A stretch of DNA of 64,000 nucleotides from Prevotella sp. ne3005 (GTDB taxonomy: Bacteria > Bacteroidota > Bacteroidia > Bacteroidales > Bacteroidaceae). Shown here piece by piece: positions 1 to 8,218 of this stretch; the first letter of the stretch is position 1; every line of letters starts with the position of its first letter. The translations under genes were made by a program, and so were the position numbers. The DNA is taken from contig NZ_FOCK01000005.1 in assembly GCF_900110085.1 (NCBI RefSeq), forward strand, positions 1 to 64,000, given 5' to 3'. The notes under the pieces were generated by a model that saw nothing but the letters and a program-made list of their open reading frames with translations, had not been told where the DNA came from and made no database searches.

Positions 1-88
<88 letters not shown>

Positions 89-93
89 TATCA

Positions 94-135
94 GAAGCCC
101 CGAGTCAGAAATGACCCGGGGCTTCGTCGTTTTTG
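94..135 (+). terminator. Intrinsic terminator of the rRNA operon
   Basis: A G/C-rich stem (GAAGCCCCG pairing with CGGGGCTTC, arms about 94-102 and 117-125) is followed by a T-rich run. It lies directly behind the 5S rRNA and only 17 bp before the stop codon of the convergent primase-helicase gene. Confidence 0.85.
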
Positions 136-151
136 TGCTTTTTTTATCAGC

Positions 152-2278
152 TTATTTGCTGGTCAGATGATACTGCGAAATACCGTTCACGGTGCGTCGT
201 TTGAATCCGAATCGGTAGTTGCTCATCGCACGACCCAGCAGCGTGGGTGAGGTCTTCTTGTCGAAATAGCTGTACTTTTGTGAAAGTATGTCAAGTATCT
301 CATTGGTACTCAGCCATTTCCCTTCTCCTTCCTTGGGCTTGAAGAATGTCTCACTGATCATCTCTACCAGGTCTACAGGTCTCTGATATGGGGCGTTCTC
401 TTCTATCAGGGTGCTGATTTCCTCATTTTCCAGCCAGAAATGTTCTCCTTTATTAAATAGGTGAAGGGCCTGGGCATAGAGCTGATAATGGTTGATATTA
501 TCTTCGAAGTCGATGTTCTGGCCTTCGGGGATGCCCACACAGACGAAGCGTCGCGATCCGGTGGGGTCGACGAGTGGCTGCGGCTGGTTGGTGGTGCCGA
601 TGAACGAGGTGTAGCGACGATACTGCTTGATGGTCTTGCCATATGGTGGACGGAACTTCACATCGCTCGATGACAACAGATACTTCAGCACAATCTGCTG
701 AGAATTGGTGGTTTTATCGAATTCGTCGATGTTGATCAGCGCAAACGAAGTGAGCGCGATGTTCAGGTCGAACTCGTTTTTGAAGTTCAGCTTATCATTG
801 TAGTAGTCGCGCAGTTCTCGAGGCAATAGTATCTTGCAGAAGCGTGTCTTACCACACCCCTGACGACCAATCAACAGCGGCGTTAACGCATTGCCTGTCA
901 GCTGTTTATCACTCTCGCGCCACTGGGCCACCATACCCACGAGCCAGCAGCGCAGATACTTCTCCCAGTGGGGCTGATTTGTCGGTACGCGCTTCGCCAG
1001 GTCGGCGATATAGTCGTGTCCGTCCCACTTTGGCAACTTGTTGAGCCAGGTGTTCACGGGGTCATACTGCTCGATGCGGTTGGAGTCGATGAAGCGGTTC
1101 ACGTTCTGGTCCCAGCCCTTGATGCCCAGTTCGATGGCCTGCAGGGTCATGTCGTTGCGCACCTCCTCTGTCAGTGGCCTAAATGTCTGATCGTCAGCAT
1201 ATTTCATGCGATACTCGGCCACGCCCGTCATCAGATTTTTGCGCATGTCGAAGTTGCTGTTGAGGAATATCTCTGTGCGCATGGTCTGCAGGGTCTCCTC
1301 AGGGATGCTCTTCAACTTGTGCAGCTTGTGCTTCTTGCGATAATCCCCCTGGAGGGCCACGTCGTAGACAGTAGAAAATACGTTTTTCACCAGCTCTGGG
1401 TCTGTGTTCAGCACGGGATGCTCGAGCGTCATGCCCTGGGCGTGGGAGAGGGGGATCCCCTGGTCGAGCGACATGCTGGCGATGCGCATGAGCAGCTGCA
1501 TCTGTCGGTCCTCGTCGGGCAGGTTGTAGTAGTCGCCGAGCACCTGCTTCACGATGAAGAGCCAGTTGAAGTGGTAGGTTCTGGTGATGGTGCGGCCCGG
1601 CATGAGATGGTCGCTCTCCCATGAGATGGCTACCGGTTCGGCCTCTGTCTGCGGCTTGGTATCGGCCTTGAAGGGACGGGCATCGGCGTTGAAGTAGAGT
1701 TCGGGGTCGGCACTGAGATAGACGGTACGCTCCAGTATGGGCTCCAGAAATTCGATGTCCAGTCCGAACTGGTTCTGATAGGCCCTTCGCGCCGTGAGGT
1801 AGACATTGCGGTGGAACTGCCTGATGTCCTCCTCTGTCTTTGGCAGCCGCTCGCCACTGTCGCTGAACAGCTCACCTCGGCAGACGATTTTCACGCTCAT
1901 GCCCGAAGCGCCGAGAAACGTCATCAGCGTCTCGTCCATCCTAGCTGCCAGGTTGCGTACGCTGACGGCCTCTTCGTAGGACTTCAGTCCGTTCACCTCG
2001 ACCACCACCAGTCCGTTATACTCGAGCAGTCGCTGTTTTCCGCCGTAGTTGTCGCAGTCTGCCGCGAAACAGATGCGGGGTAGGGCGATGGTGTGTATGC
2101 TGTCGGCCATAATCTCGCCGTTCTCCAGCCGCTTCGGCTTCATAAACTGGTAGTGCAGTCGCAGGTTGTACACGCGTTTGGCCTCCGGACTTTGGCGGAT
2201 GATGTCTGCAAGCTCTTCCAGCGTGAGGCGGTTGATCACTTCTTTCTTGCGGTTTGTTTTCAATAAGGTAACTTTCAT
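152..2278 (-). CDS. BT4734/VapE-type primase-helicase-like protein (copy 1)
   Basis: About 708 residues. The N-terminal ~280 residues resemble the BT4734/BF3469 domain, a primase-like fold. The C-terminal half is a VapE/D5-like P-loop ATPase: Walker A GRQGCGKT (about 471-478), Walker B LINIDEFD (about 514-521) and an arginine-finger-like DPTGSRRF (about 571-578), then a winged-helix-like tail. The start at 2278 is preferred over the upstream ATG at 2335 because a good promoter -7 box lies at 2333-2340. Where family members usually have an acidic DID-like site, this copy reads VEVN. A paralogue lies at 54415-56466. Such genes are common in Bacteroidota mobile or plasmid-like elements. The cellular role is not known. 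Confidence 0.85.
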   Translation of the reverse strand: MKVTLLKTNRKKEVINRLTLEELADIIRQSPEAKRVYNLRLHYQFMKPKRLENGEIMADSIHTIALPRICFAADCDNYGGKQRLLEYNGLVVVEVNGLKSYEEAVSVRNLAARMDETLMTFLGASGMSVKIVCRGELFSDSGERLPKTEEDIRQFHRNVYLTARRAYQNQFGLDIEFLEPILERTVYLSADPELYFNADARPFKADTKPQTEAEPVAISWESDHLMPGRTITRTYHFNWLFIVKQVLGDYYNLPDEDRQMQLLMRIASMSLDQGIPLSHAQGMTLEHPVLNTDPELVKNVFSTVYDVALQGDYRKKHKLHKLKSIPEETLQTMRTEIFLNSNFDMRKNLMTGVAEYRMKYADDQTFRPLTEEVRNDMTLQAIELGIKGWDQNVNRFIDSNRIEQYDPVNTWLNKLPKWDGHDYIADLAKRVPTNQPHWEKYLRCWLVGMVAQWRESDKQLTGNALTPLLIGRQGCGKTRFCKILLPRELRDYYNDKLNFKNEFDLNIALTSFALINIDEFDKTTNSQQIVLKYLLSSSDVKFRPPYGKTIKQYRRYTSFIGTTNQPQPLVDPTGSRRFVCVGIPEGQNIDFEDNINHYQLYAQALHLFNKGEHFWLENEEISTLIEENAPYQRPVDLVEMISETFFKPKEGEGKWLSTNEILDILSQKYSYFDKKTSPTLLGRAMSNYRFGFKRRTVNGISQYHLTSK

Positions 2279-2332
2279 ATCGACAATTTTATGATTTTTG
2301 ATTAACATTTGCGTCACGATGAATTTTGACTG

Positions 2333-2364
2333 CAAAGATACTAAATTTTTATCAAATTTGCAAA
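2333..2364 (-). promoter_or_regulatory. Promoter of primase-helicase copy 1
   Basis: On the minus strand, TTTG (2361-2364), a 20-bp spacer and TATCTTTG (2333-2340) match the Bacteroidota TTTG/TAnnTTTG promoter. Transcription would begin near 2326, about 48 nt before the ATG at 2278. Confidence 0.7.
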
Positions 2365-2450
2365 TATTTCTGCTTGAAAATTTTAAAAATCATTCTGAAT
2401 CCTACTTAAACTTAATTAAACCATTGATAATAAGTTGATTACCAATTTTA

Positions 2451-2505
2451 TCAACCCTACCTTGAATCCTACTTTAACCCTACATAAACCCTACTTGAAT
2501 CCTAC
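2451..2505. repeat. Five ~11-bp iteron-like repeats (AACCCTAC type)
   Basis: Five consecutive units ending in ACCCTAC or ATCCTAC (2451-2460, 2461-2472, 2473-2483, 2484-2494, 2495-2505) are spaced 11-12 bp, about one helical turn. Isolated copies lie at about 2396-2405 and 2531-2540. They are the reverse complement of the array at 2753-2807, so the two arrays face each other across about 250 bp. Confidence 0.8.
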
Positions 2506-2593
2506 TAATAACCACCCTCAGATTACAAATAACCCCTACTTATTGCCGCATAAATGCCGCTTCTCTGGCAGTTATATACGTCCAAACTACCAC

Positions 2594-2630
2594 TTACATA
2601 CCGACTAACTATCAGTAAGTCGGTATGTAA
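2594..2630. repeat. Perfect 13-bp inverted repeat with 11-nt loop
   Basis: TTACATACCGACT (2594-2606) is perfectly complementary to AGTCGGTATGTAA (2618-2630). It sits between the two iteron arrays. It has no T-run, so it is more likely a protein-binding site or replication structure than a terminator. Confidence 0.8.
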
Positions 2631-2635
2631 CTCTC

Positions 2636-2653
2636 CAATTCTCTAGAGAATTG
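2636..2653. repeat. Perfect 18-bp palindrome
   Basis: CAATTCTCTAGAGAATTG reads identically on both strands. It lies six bases after the 13-bp inverted repeat, in the centre of the iteron-flanked region. A dimeric DNA-binding protein site is likely; which protein binds is unknown. Confidence 0.75.
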
Positions 2654-2656
2654 AAG

Positions 2657-2727
2657 AGTTTACTCCCTGTAAACTGTGACTTTACCCGGAGCAAACTCTC
2701 ACTTTAGCCGTTCTAAACTCACGATGA
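2657..2727. repeat. Three imperfect ~22-bp direct repeats
   Basis: Three diverged units share a (T/C)AAACT-TCAC-TTTA core: GTAAACTGTGACTTTA, GCAAACTCTCACTTTA and CTAAACTCACGATG. They fill the space between the central palindrome and the right-hand iteron array. The alignment is by eye, so unit borders are uncertain. Confidence 0.45.
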
Positions 2728-2752
2728 AGTGCCTTCTTTCTGTTAGAATTCA

Positions 2753-2807
2753 TGTAGGGTTTATGTAGGGTTTAGGTAGGATTCAAGTAGGGTTTAAATA
2801 GGGTTTA
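2753..2807. repeat. Five tandem 11-bp iteron-like repeats (GTAGGGTTTA type)
   Basis: Five abutting 11-mers: TGTAGGGTTTA twice, GGTAGGATTCA, AGTAGGGTTTA and AATAGGGTTTA. An outlying half copy (TAGTAGGGTT) is at about 2851-2860. Exact phasing and inverted symmetry with 2451-2505 resemble a replication or regulatory iteron region. No CRISPR-like spacers are present. Confidence 0.85.
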
Positions 2808-3034
2808 ATTTCTTTATAAATATTTGTTAATCAACTTAATATATTAATTTTAGTAGGGTTCGATGATTTTGTTACTTATCGATTTTTTTTTATATAATCT
2901 GATTATCTAAGGTCTTATATCTCTGGTTTTAACATTTACCGAGTTAAATGTTTTTCTAATTAAATTAGAAAACTAATTTGTCTTTTGGTCGTGTTAATGG
3001 TATTATTTTATTTAAATTCTGCTCATAAAATCCG

Positions 3035-3042
3035 TAACTTTG
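3035..3042 (+). promoter_or_regulatory. -7 box for the 3067 gene run
   Basis: TAACTTTG matches the Bacteroidota -7 element, about 25 bp before the ATG at 3067. No convincing TTTG -33 box is seen at the right distance. The rest of 2808-3034 is AT-rich with nothing else recognised. Confidence 0.45.
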
Positions 3043-3066
3043 TAGCCTAAAAACATAGATAAATCA

Positions 3067-3321
3067 ATGGCTAACAGAAACATTATTCTCCTACATCTAT
3101 TGGAGTCAGATACATACGAGTTTTATGGCTCGCCAGCCTCTCTTTATGATAGGCATGAAGCCAAAGAACTGCTGATTGCGCAAACCAGCTTGAACAACCA
3201 TTTCAGCAAGATGGCTGCACAAGGCAAGGATCTGGTGTATCGAAATGACTATTGCGAAATCCGCAAAGGTTGTATTTACGTTAAACCCACAACTAGAGGT
3301 AGGAAAAAAGAGACTATTTAA
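3067..3321 (+). CDS. Small protein of unknown function upstream of DNA methylase
   Basis: 84 residues, basic at the C-terminus (TRGRKKETI), with no signal peptide or membrane segment. The family is not recognised. The next gene, a DNA methyltransferase, starts 2 nt after its stop, so the two are probably co-translated. A small DNA-binding or control protein for the restriction-modification system is a reasonable guess from position and charge, but no helix-turn-helix signature stands out. Confidence 0.6.
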   Translation: MANRNIILLHLLESDTYEFYGSPASLYDRHEAKELLIAQTSLNNHFSKMAAQGKDLVYRNDYCEIRKGCIYVKPTTRGRKKETI

Positions 3322-3323
3322 TT

Positions 3324-4622
3324 ATGACAAAAGAAATACTTAAGAAACCAATTCCAGATAAAGTTAAAACGTTAATTGACTATGCTCAGGGAGAAGGGTA
3401 TTGTAATAATATCCTTCAAGGTGAAGCAACAGCAGAAGAATTATTAGCGATTCTGACACATTGTACACCATTAATGCCGCAGAAAGGTGTAGAGGAATGG
3501 CAGCGCGAGATGTTTCGCAAGGCATGCGATTACGTCTATAATGCTTATGAGAAGATAGTTCCTTTGGACTTTTCTAAAGTGAGTGGAATTGCGGCAGAGT
3601 CGCCTCTGGAGCTTGATTTGTTCAGGGATGTTCTTGATGTTCCTTTCCCTGCACCAGAACATCCAACATTTACATTCATCGATTTGTTTGCAGGAATGGG
3701 TGGGTTCCGTTTGGCAATGCAGGCTCAAGGCGGTAAGTGTGTCTTCTCATCTGAGTGGAATACATTCTCTCAAAAAACGTATTTTGCAAATTTTGGCGAT
3801 ATGCCATTTGGTGACATCACGAAGGAAGTTACTAAGTCGTATATCCCTGATCGCTTTGATGTTTTATGTGCAGGTTTCCCTTGCCAGCCTTTTTCTATTG
3901 CAGGTGTATCAAAAAAGAAAAGCCTTGGCAGAGAGACGGGTTTCAAAGATAAAACTCAGGGAACTCTTTTCTTTGATGTGGCTGATATTATAAGTCGGCA
4001 TCGCCCCAAAGCCTTCTATCTAGAAAACGTTAAGAACTTAACTTCGCATGATAAAGGCAATACGTTCCGCGTCATAAAGGAAACATTGGAGGAATTGAAC
4101 TATTCCCTTCATTATTTGGTAATGGATGGTCAGACATACGTACCACAGCATCGTGAACGCATAATGATCGTAGGTTTCGATAAGGAACGATATCATGGTG
4201 AGGAAAACTTTGAATTCCCAGAACAGCATCAGGCAACACGAAGTGTCAAGGAAATCCTTGACCCAAACATTGATCCCAAATATACGCTAAGTGATAAGTT
4301 GTGGGAATACCTTCAGAATTATGCAGAGAAACATCGGGCTAAGGGCAATGGATTTGGTTATGGTCTTGTAGATCTCAATGGCATTACGAGGACACTAAGT
4401 GCTCGCTATTATAAGGATGGTTCAGAGATATTGATTCCCCAAGAAGGAAAGAATCCTCGCCGACTTTCTCCGCGTGAGTGTGCTCGCCTTATGGGTTATC
4501 CTGATGAGTATATGATAGATAAGGTTTCTGATGTTCAGGCTTATAGACAATGTGGTAATTCAGTGATAGTACCATTGATTACGGCTGTATCAGAAAATAT
4601 TATAAAATGTATGGAGGCTTAA
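3324..4622 (+). CDS. DNA (cytosine-5-)-methyltransferase
   Basis: 432 residues with the ordered C5-methylase motifs: I FIDLFAGMGGFRLA (about 118-131, SAM binding), IV GFPCQPFSIAG (catalytic Cys187), VI ENV (234-236), VIII QHRER (275-279) and X RQCGNSVIVPL near the C-terminus. An extra ~110-residue N-terminal region precedes motif I. It transfers methyl from SAM to C5 of cytosine. An EcoRII-like endonuclease follows 2 nt later and Vsr lies downstream, so a CCWGG-type target is inferred, not proven. RBS-like GGAGG at the end of this gene precedes the next start. Confidence 0.95.
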   Translation: MTKEILKKPIPDKVKTLIDYAQGEGYCNNILQGEATAEELLAILTHCTPLMPQKGVEEWQREMFRKACDYVYNAYEKIVPLDFSKVSGIAAESPLELDLFRDVLDVPFPAPEHPTFTFIDLFAGMGGFRLAMQAQGGKCVFSSEWNTFSQKTYFANFGDMPFGDITKEVTKSYIPDRFDVLCAGFPCQPFSIAGVSKKKSLGRETGFKDKTQGTLFFDVADIISRHRPKAFYLENVKNLTSHDKGNTFRVIKETLEELNYSLHYLVMDGQTYVPQHRERIMIVGFDKERYHGEENFEFPEQHQATRSVKEILDPNIDPKYTLSDKLWEYLQNYAEKHRAKGNGFGYGLVDLNGITRTLSARYYKDGSEILIPQEGKNPRRLSPRECARLMGYPDEYMIDKVSDVQAYRQCGNSVIVPLITAVSENIIKCMEA

Positions 4623-4624
4623 TT

Positions 4625-5800
4625 ATGATTGAGGAAAACTTACAAGATGCGATACTGCTAGTTCATGATTCTGCGTACGCATACTGCCATTATATTACTC
4701 CCAACGATGTAGGATTAACAGGCGGGCACCAATATGGCTTCACATTTGCTAAGCCATGCTATAAGATGTTCTTCGAGGAGCCTGGTGTAAAGGGGTCTAA
4801 TAAGGATGTATTTGTCGAGATTGATTGGCAGAAAGATCTGATAAAGACACAAAGTCGTGCCATTTACTATGGTGTTGGAACAAGAAATGAATATAGGCTA
4901 ACAAGATTTGGAAATGGTTTCGAGTTCCTTCGAGAAGAATATATCGGAAGCCTTCAGATTATGACGAGGAACCATGAAGGCAAATATTATGCATACGTAT
5001 TATCAGACCAAGATAATATCGAGAAATTCATGGATTTGTTCAGTCTGGATGTGACAAAAGGTAATCAGGTAATTGACGGATCTTCTACAATATCTCCAGA
5101 TGAAAAACTTAAGAACGACTTTATATCTTTTATTGATAGTCATCTGGATTTTCCTGATACTACTGAAATGGCCGCTTTTGTTCGAGCTTGTGTAATAAAG
5201 GCAAATAATTATACTGAACGGAAAATAGCAGAAGAAGCAGATAAAATTATATTAAAGTGGACTGATGCTGAATATCAGCTGTTCCGTGGATTAGAAGAGA
5301 AAATATACAGTCCAGTTTACTCTAAGCCATTTGAAAATTGTCAGAGTCTCGTTGACTTTTCAAACTCAATTCTCAACAGAAGAAAGTCAAGAGCTGGAAA
5401 ATCTTTGGAACATCATTTGGCTGAAATATTCAAAGCCTCTCATTTGAGATTTGAAGAACAGGTAGTAACGGAAAACAATAAGAAACCAGATTTCATTTTC
5501 CCTGATGGTAAAAGCTATCATAACATTCTTTTCCCAGCAGACAAGCTGACAATGCTTGGAGCTAAGACTACTTGTAAAGACAGATGGCGCCAAGTCCTTA
5601 ATGAAGCGGATAAGATTCCGCATAAGCATCTGTTTACATTGCAGAGAGGTGTTAGTAGAAATCAGTTGCAAGAGATGAAAGACGAACATCTGACTCTGGT
5701 TGTTCCGAAAGACAACATCTCGCTATTTATTCCTGATTTCCATGACAATATCATGTGCCTTTCTGATTTTATAGGAATGGTTCGGGAACGTCAGAACTAG
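4625..5800 (+). CDS. EcoRII-like type II restriction endonuclease
   Basis: 391 residues from the ATG at 4625, chosen because GGAGG lies 7 nt upstream and it starts just after the methylase stop; a longer overlapping start at 4607 is less likely. The N-terminal ~150 residues look like the EcoRII DNA-binding domain. The C-terminal ~140 carry an EcoRII-C catalytic site: Glu267, Pro-Asp 288-289, and LGAKTTCKDRWRQ with Lys314 and Lys318. Length is close to EcoRII (about 400). It should cut unmodified DNA that its partner methylase protects. Confidence 0.88.
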   Translation: MIEENLQDAILLVHDSAYAYCHYITPNDVGLTGGHQYGFTFAKPCYKMFFEEPGVKGSNKDVFVEIDWQKDLIKTQSRAIYYGVGTRNEYRLTRFGNGFEFLREEYIGSLQIMTRNHEGKYYAYVLSDQDNIEKFMDLFSLDVTKGNQVIDGSSTISPDEKLKNDFISFIDSHLDFPDTTEMAAFVRACVIKANNYTERKIAEEADKIILKWTDAEYQLFRGLEEKIYSPVYSKPFENCQSLVDFSNSILNRRKSRAGKSLEHHLAEIFKASHLRFEEQVVTENNKKPDFIFPDGKSYHNILFPADKLTMLGAKTTCKDRWRQVLNEADKIPHKHLFTLQRGVSRNQLQEMKDEHLTLVVPKDNISLFIPDFHDNIMCLSDFIGMVRERQN

Positions 5801-5843
5801 TCAATATAACTAGACACGAGAGAAAAAGATCAAGCAATCGAAA

Positions 5844-6710
5844 ATGAAGGGAGTCGTATACAAATGCACATTCTCTGACGGGAAAGTATATATAGGCAAG
5901 TCTGTTCATGTATACCAAAGGATGAAGGAACATATAAACAAAATCAATGGTCCTTCAAATCCCGGCTTTTATGATGCTTATAAAAGACTTGGCGAACCTG
6001 AGGTTGAGATTCTGTTTGAAAAGGATTTTACGAATCTTTTAGAAAGGGAAGTGACTTTGTCTAGTATGGAAAGATACTTCATTAATATTTATGATGCAAC
6101 AAACCCCGAATGTGGTTATAACAAAAGAAATACATCTCCCTTTACTCCGGGTGCTAAGAAAATAATAGACGAAAAGATAAACGAAATAACTCAGAATCTA
6201 TTAGATGAGAGATTAAAGGATTATGAAGTTATCAAAGAAAAACTATTAAATAAGAAAGAACTATTGAATCCGGCAGAGCTTTTCTTCATTAAAGAAAAGT
6301 TTAGAGAAAAGAATGCATTCCAAAATGCAATTGATCATTTTGATTTCTATAATTATGAAAACAACTCGGATTATGATCTAGAATTCTTAATTGACGATGC
6401 TCTCCGTTTCATTAAACATATTATTGAAACTGATACAGAAAAGGAAGTTGAAGATTATATTAACAATAATGCTGACTTGGTTTTTGGCAATATAAATGAT
6501 AATACGATCCTTAAAATCAATCAACTTGGGGAGATTGTAAAAGAGTATCAATCCTTAAACGAAGTTTGTGAAGAATTGAATATCGTCCGTCCTGATAATA
6601 TCAGATATGTTTTACGCGGAAGGCAGAAAATGGCATACAATCATTATTGGATGTATAAAAAGGATTATGAGGAAAAGAAAAAGCATCTAGAGAAAGATTT
6701 ATTTAATTAA
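5844..6710 (+). CDS. GIY-YIG nuclease with NUMOD-like C-terminus
   Basis: 288 residues. The N-terminus has a GIY-YIG nuclease core: GVVYKC and KVYIGKS, an Arg in YQRMKEH, a catalytic Glu in MERYFINIY and GYNKR. A long Lys/Glu-rich helical middle leads to a C-terminal segment (QLGEIVKEYQSLNEVCEEL and following) resembling NUMOD1-type DNA-binding repeats of homing endonucleases. It lies 43 bp after the restriction enzyme. It may be a free-standing homing nuclease or an accessory nuclease. Codons are AT-rich, unlike the core genes. Confidence 0.8.
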   Translation: MKGVVYKCTFSDGKVYIGKSVHVYQRMKEHINKINGPSNPGFYDAYKRLGEPEVEILFEKDFTNLLEREVTLSSMERYFINIYDATNPECGYNKRNTSPFTPGAKKIIDEKINEITQNLLDERLKDYEVIKEKLLNKKELLNPAELFFIKEKFREKNAFQNAIDHFDFYNYENNSDYDLEFLIDDALRFIKHIIETDTEKEVEDYINNNADLVFGNINDNTILKINQLGEIVKEYQSLNEVCEELNIVRPDNIRYVLRGRQKMAYNHYWMYKKDYEEKKKHLEKDLFN

Positions 6711-6718
6711 GAACGAAT

Positions 6719-7207
6719 ATGAAGAAACTTTTATTACTACTTATGATTCTATTACCAACGTTGGCCAATGCACAGGTAAGCTATGGTGATACATTTTGGG
6801 GTAGTTATAACATGAAGATTAATGTTTCAACTGAAAATGATTCCATCTTCCTGAATGTAATTTATACAGATGAGAAGCGTAAACTTACTGATACCCCCAA
6901 GCTTTTACTTAGACTGATGGATGATGTTGTTATTTCGCTCGAAGGTGTTAATATGTCAAGTCAAAGCAAATCTGATGGTGGTGTGATATTGTATGGGGTT
7001 TATGTAGAATCTAATCACTTTATTAGCGAAGCGAAGTTCCCAATTGCCAAGGAGCAGATATTACTTTTAGAGAAAGGGGTTAAGAAACTAAGACTTAACA
7101 CTTCCCCTAAATTCCATGATAAAGAATGGTCTCGTGACAAAATAGGAAAGAAATTATTTAATGCTTATTTGAGAAGCAGTTCTAATTCCTTTGAAGATGG
7201 ATTCTAA
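6719..7207 (+). CDS. Secreted protein of unknown function
   Basis: 162 residues with a clear signal peptide (KKLLLLLMILLPTLANA, cut before Gln). The mature part is beta-rich with no motif recognised. Its stop shares one base with the next start (TAATG), suggesting translational coupling to the deoxyribosyltransferase-like gene, which is odd for an exported protein beside DNA-metabolism genes. Confidence 0.65.
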   Translation: MKKLLLLLMILLPTLANAQVSYGDTFWGSYNMKINVSTENDSIFLNVIYTDEKRKLTDTPKLLLRLMDDVVISLEGVNMSSQSKSDGGVILYGVYVESNHFISEAKFPIAKEQILLLEKGVKKLRLNTSPKFHDKEWSRDKIGKKLFNAYLRSSSNSFEDGF

Positions 7208-7641
7208 TGATGACTCTAAGAAAAATATACGTAGCAAGTAGTTGGCGCAATGAGTTTTATCCAGAGGTTGTTGCCAAGTTAATGGAAGCGGGGCATGATG
7301 TCTATGACTTTCGTAATCCGCCATCGGGGGATCCTGGGTTTAAGTGGAGCAGCGTAAGTGAGGATTATATGGAGTGGACCCCGGAACAATATCGTGAGAT
7401 GCTGAAGCATCCGAAGGCAGAACGGCAATTTCATAATGACATTGAGGCGATGGATGCTTGCGATACTTGTGTTATTGTATTGCCTTGTGGCAGAAGTGCT
7501 CATACTGAGGCAGGATGGTTTGCGGGGCGTGGGAAACTCACCATTGCCTACATGCCTGAGAAGCAGGAGCCTGAACTGATGTATAAACTCTTCGATGGTG
7601 TGGCTTGTTCGATAGAAGAATTAATTGATGCTCTGAAATAA
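7207..7641 (+). CDS. Nucleoside 2-deoxyribosyltransferase-like protein
   Basis: 144 residues with a Rossmann-like opening (RKIYVASSWRNEFYPEVV) and an HTEAGWFAG segment, where the Glu fits the nucleophile of the nucleoside 2-deoxyribosyltransferase family. FHNDIEAMDACDTCVIVLPCGRS is the usual strand-loop before it. Substrate is unknown; related small proteins act on nucleosides or are uncharacterised. Two overlapping ATGs (7207, 7210) are possible starts. It sits between a secreted protein and vsr in the accessory island. Confidence 0.72.
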   Translation: MMTLRKIYVASSWRNEFYPEVVAKLMEAGHDVYDFRNPPSGDPGFKWSSVSEDYMEWTPEQYREMLKHPKAERQFHNDIEAMDACDTCVIVLPCGRSAHTEAGWFAGRGKLTIAYMPEKQEPELMYKLFDGVACSIEELIDALK

Positions 7642-7648
7642 ACTTTCT

Positions 7649-8218
7649 ATGGATAAACTCTCTCCAGAACAACGGCACAAAACGATGGCTTCGATTCGTG
7701 GGAAGGATACGAAGCCAGAGATGATTGTGCGGAAAGGGCTGTGGAGTAGGGGATTCCGTTATAGGCTGAACTCGCCGAAGCTGCCTGGGCATCCGGATCT
7801 GGTATTGAGGAAGTACAGAACGTGTATCTTTGTGAATGGGTGTTTTTGGCATGGACATGATGTTGAATTGACGGAGAGATTTCTCGACTGCGCTCGAAAT
7901 GACAGAGGGGGTGAAATAAAAAACTCCGAGTGTTGCAAGATTCCAAAGTCGAATCGGGAGTTTTGGGTGGCGAAGATTCGGAGGAACCAAGAGAGGGATA
8001 TCGAGGAGCAGAAGCGTTTGGCAGAAATGGGATGGCATTGTATCACCATCTGGGAGTGTGAGCTGAAACCATCGAAGCGTGAGCAGACCTTAAAGTCGTT
8101 GGCCTTTACGCTGAACAAGATTTGGCTGGATGATCATTCCGTCGTTGGAAGGCCTTATCCAAAACGTGAGGAAGAGGATGGGATGCTCATGGCAGCAGAT
8201 AATAGCGAACGAGAATGA
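7649..8218 (+). CDS. vsr: Very short patch repair endonuclease (Vsr), with internal insertion
   Basis: 189 residues against about 140-150 in typical Vsr. Conserved blocks are present: MASIRGKDTKPE, YRLNSPKLPGHPDLV, FVNGCFWHGHD, PKSNREFWVAKIRRNQERD and GWHCITIWECEL. Between HGHD and CCKIPKSN lie about 23 extra residues (72-94) encoded by a segment containing a dispersed repeat (7876-7905), so a repeat seems to have inserted in frame near a likely zinc ligand. Vsr nicks at T:G mismatches made by deamination of 5-methylcytosine in CCWGG, fitting the methylase upstream. Activity of this form is uncertain. It overlaps the Nudix gene by 4 nt. Confidence 0.88.
   Translation: MDKLSPEQRHKTMASIRGKDTKPEMIVRKGLWSRGFRYRLNSPKLPGHPDLVLRKYRTCIFVNGCFWHGHDVELTERFLDCARNDRGGEIKNSECCKIPKSNREFWVAKIRRNQERDIEEQKRLAEMGWHCITIWECELKPSKREQTLKSLAFTLNKIWLDDHSVVGRPYPKREEEDGMLMAADNSERE
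7876..7905. repeat. Dispersed palindromic repeat inside vsr
   Basis: GAGATTTCTCGACTGCGCTC and the following GAAATGACAG match, base for base with few changes, the copy at 8830-8859. The core forms a short stem (TCTCGA/TCGAAA-type arms around CTGCGC). It lies within the extra part of vsr and keeps the reading frame open. Confidence 0.75.

Noticed and set aside
968..1624. Plus-strand ORF of 218 codons within the primase-helicase gene
   Set aside because: Antisense shadow of the VapE-type coding sequence, His/Val-rich without domains.
2451..2807. CRISPR array
   Set aside because: Units are 11 bp without spacers of 30-40 bp and there are no cas genes.
7647..8118. Minus-strand ORFs over vsr
   Set aside because: They translate the repeat and the antisense of conserved Vsr motifs; vsr on the plus strand is clearly real.
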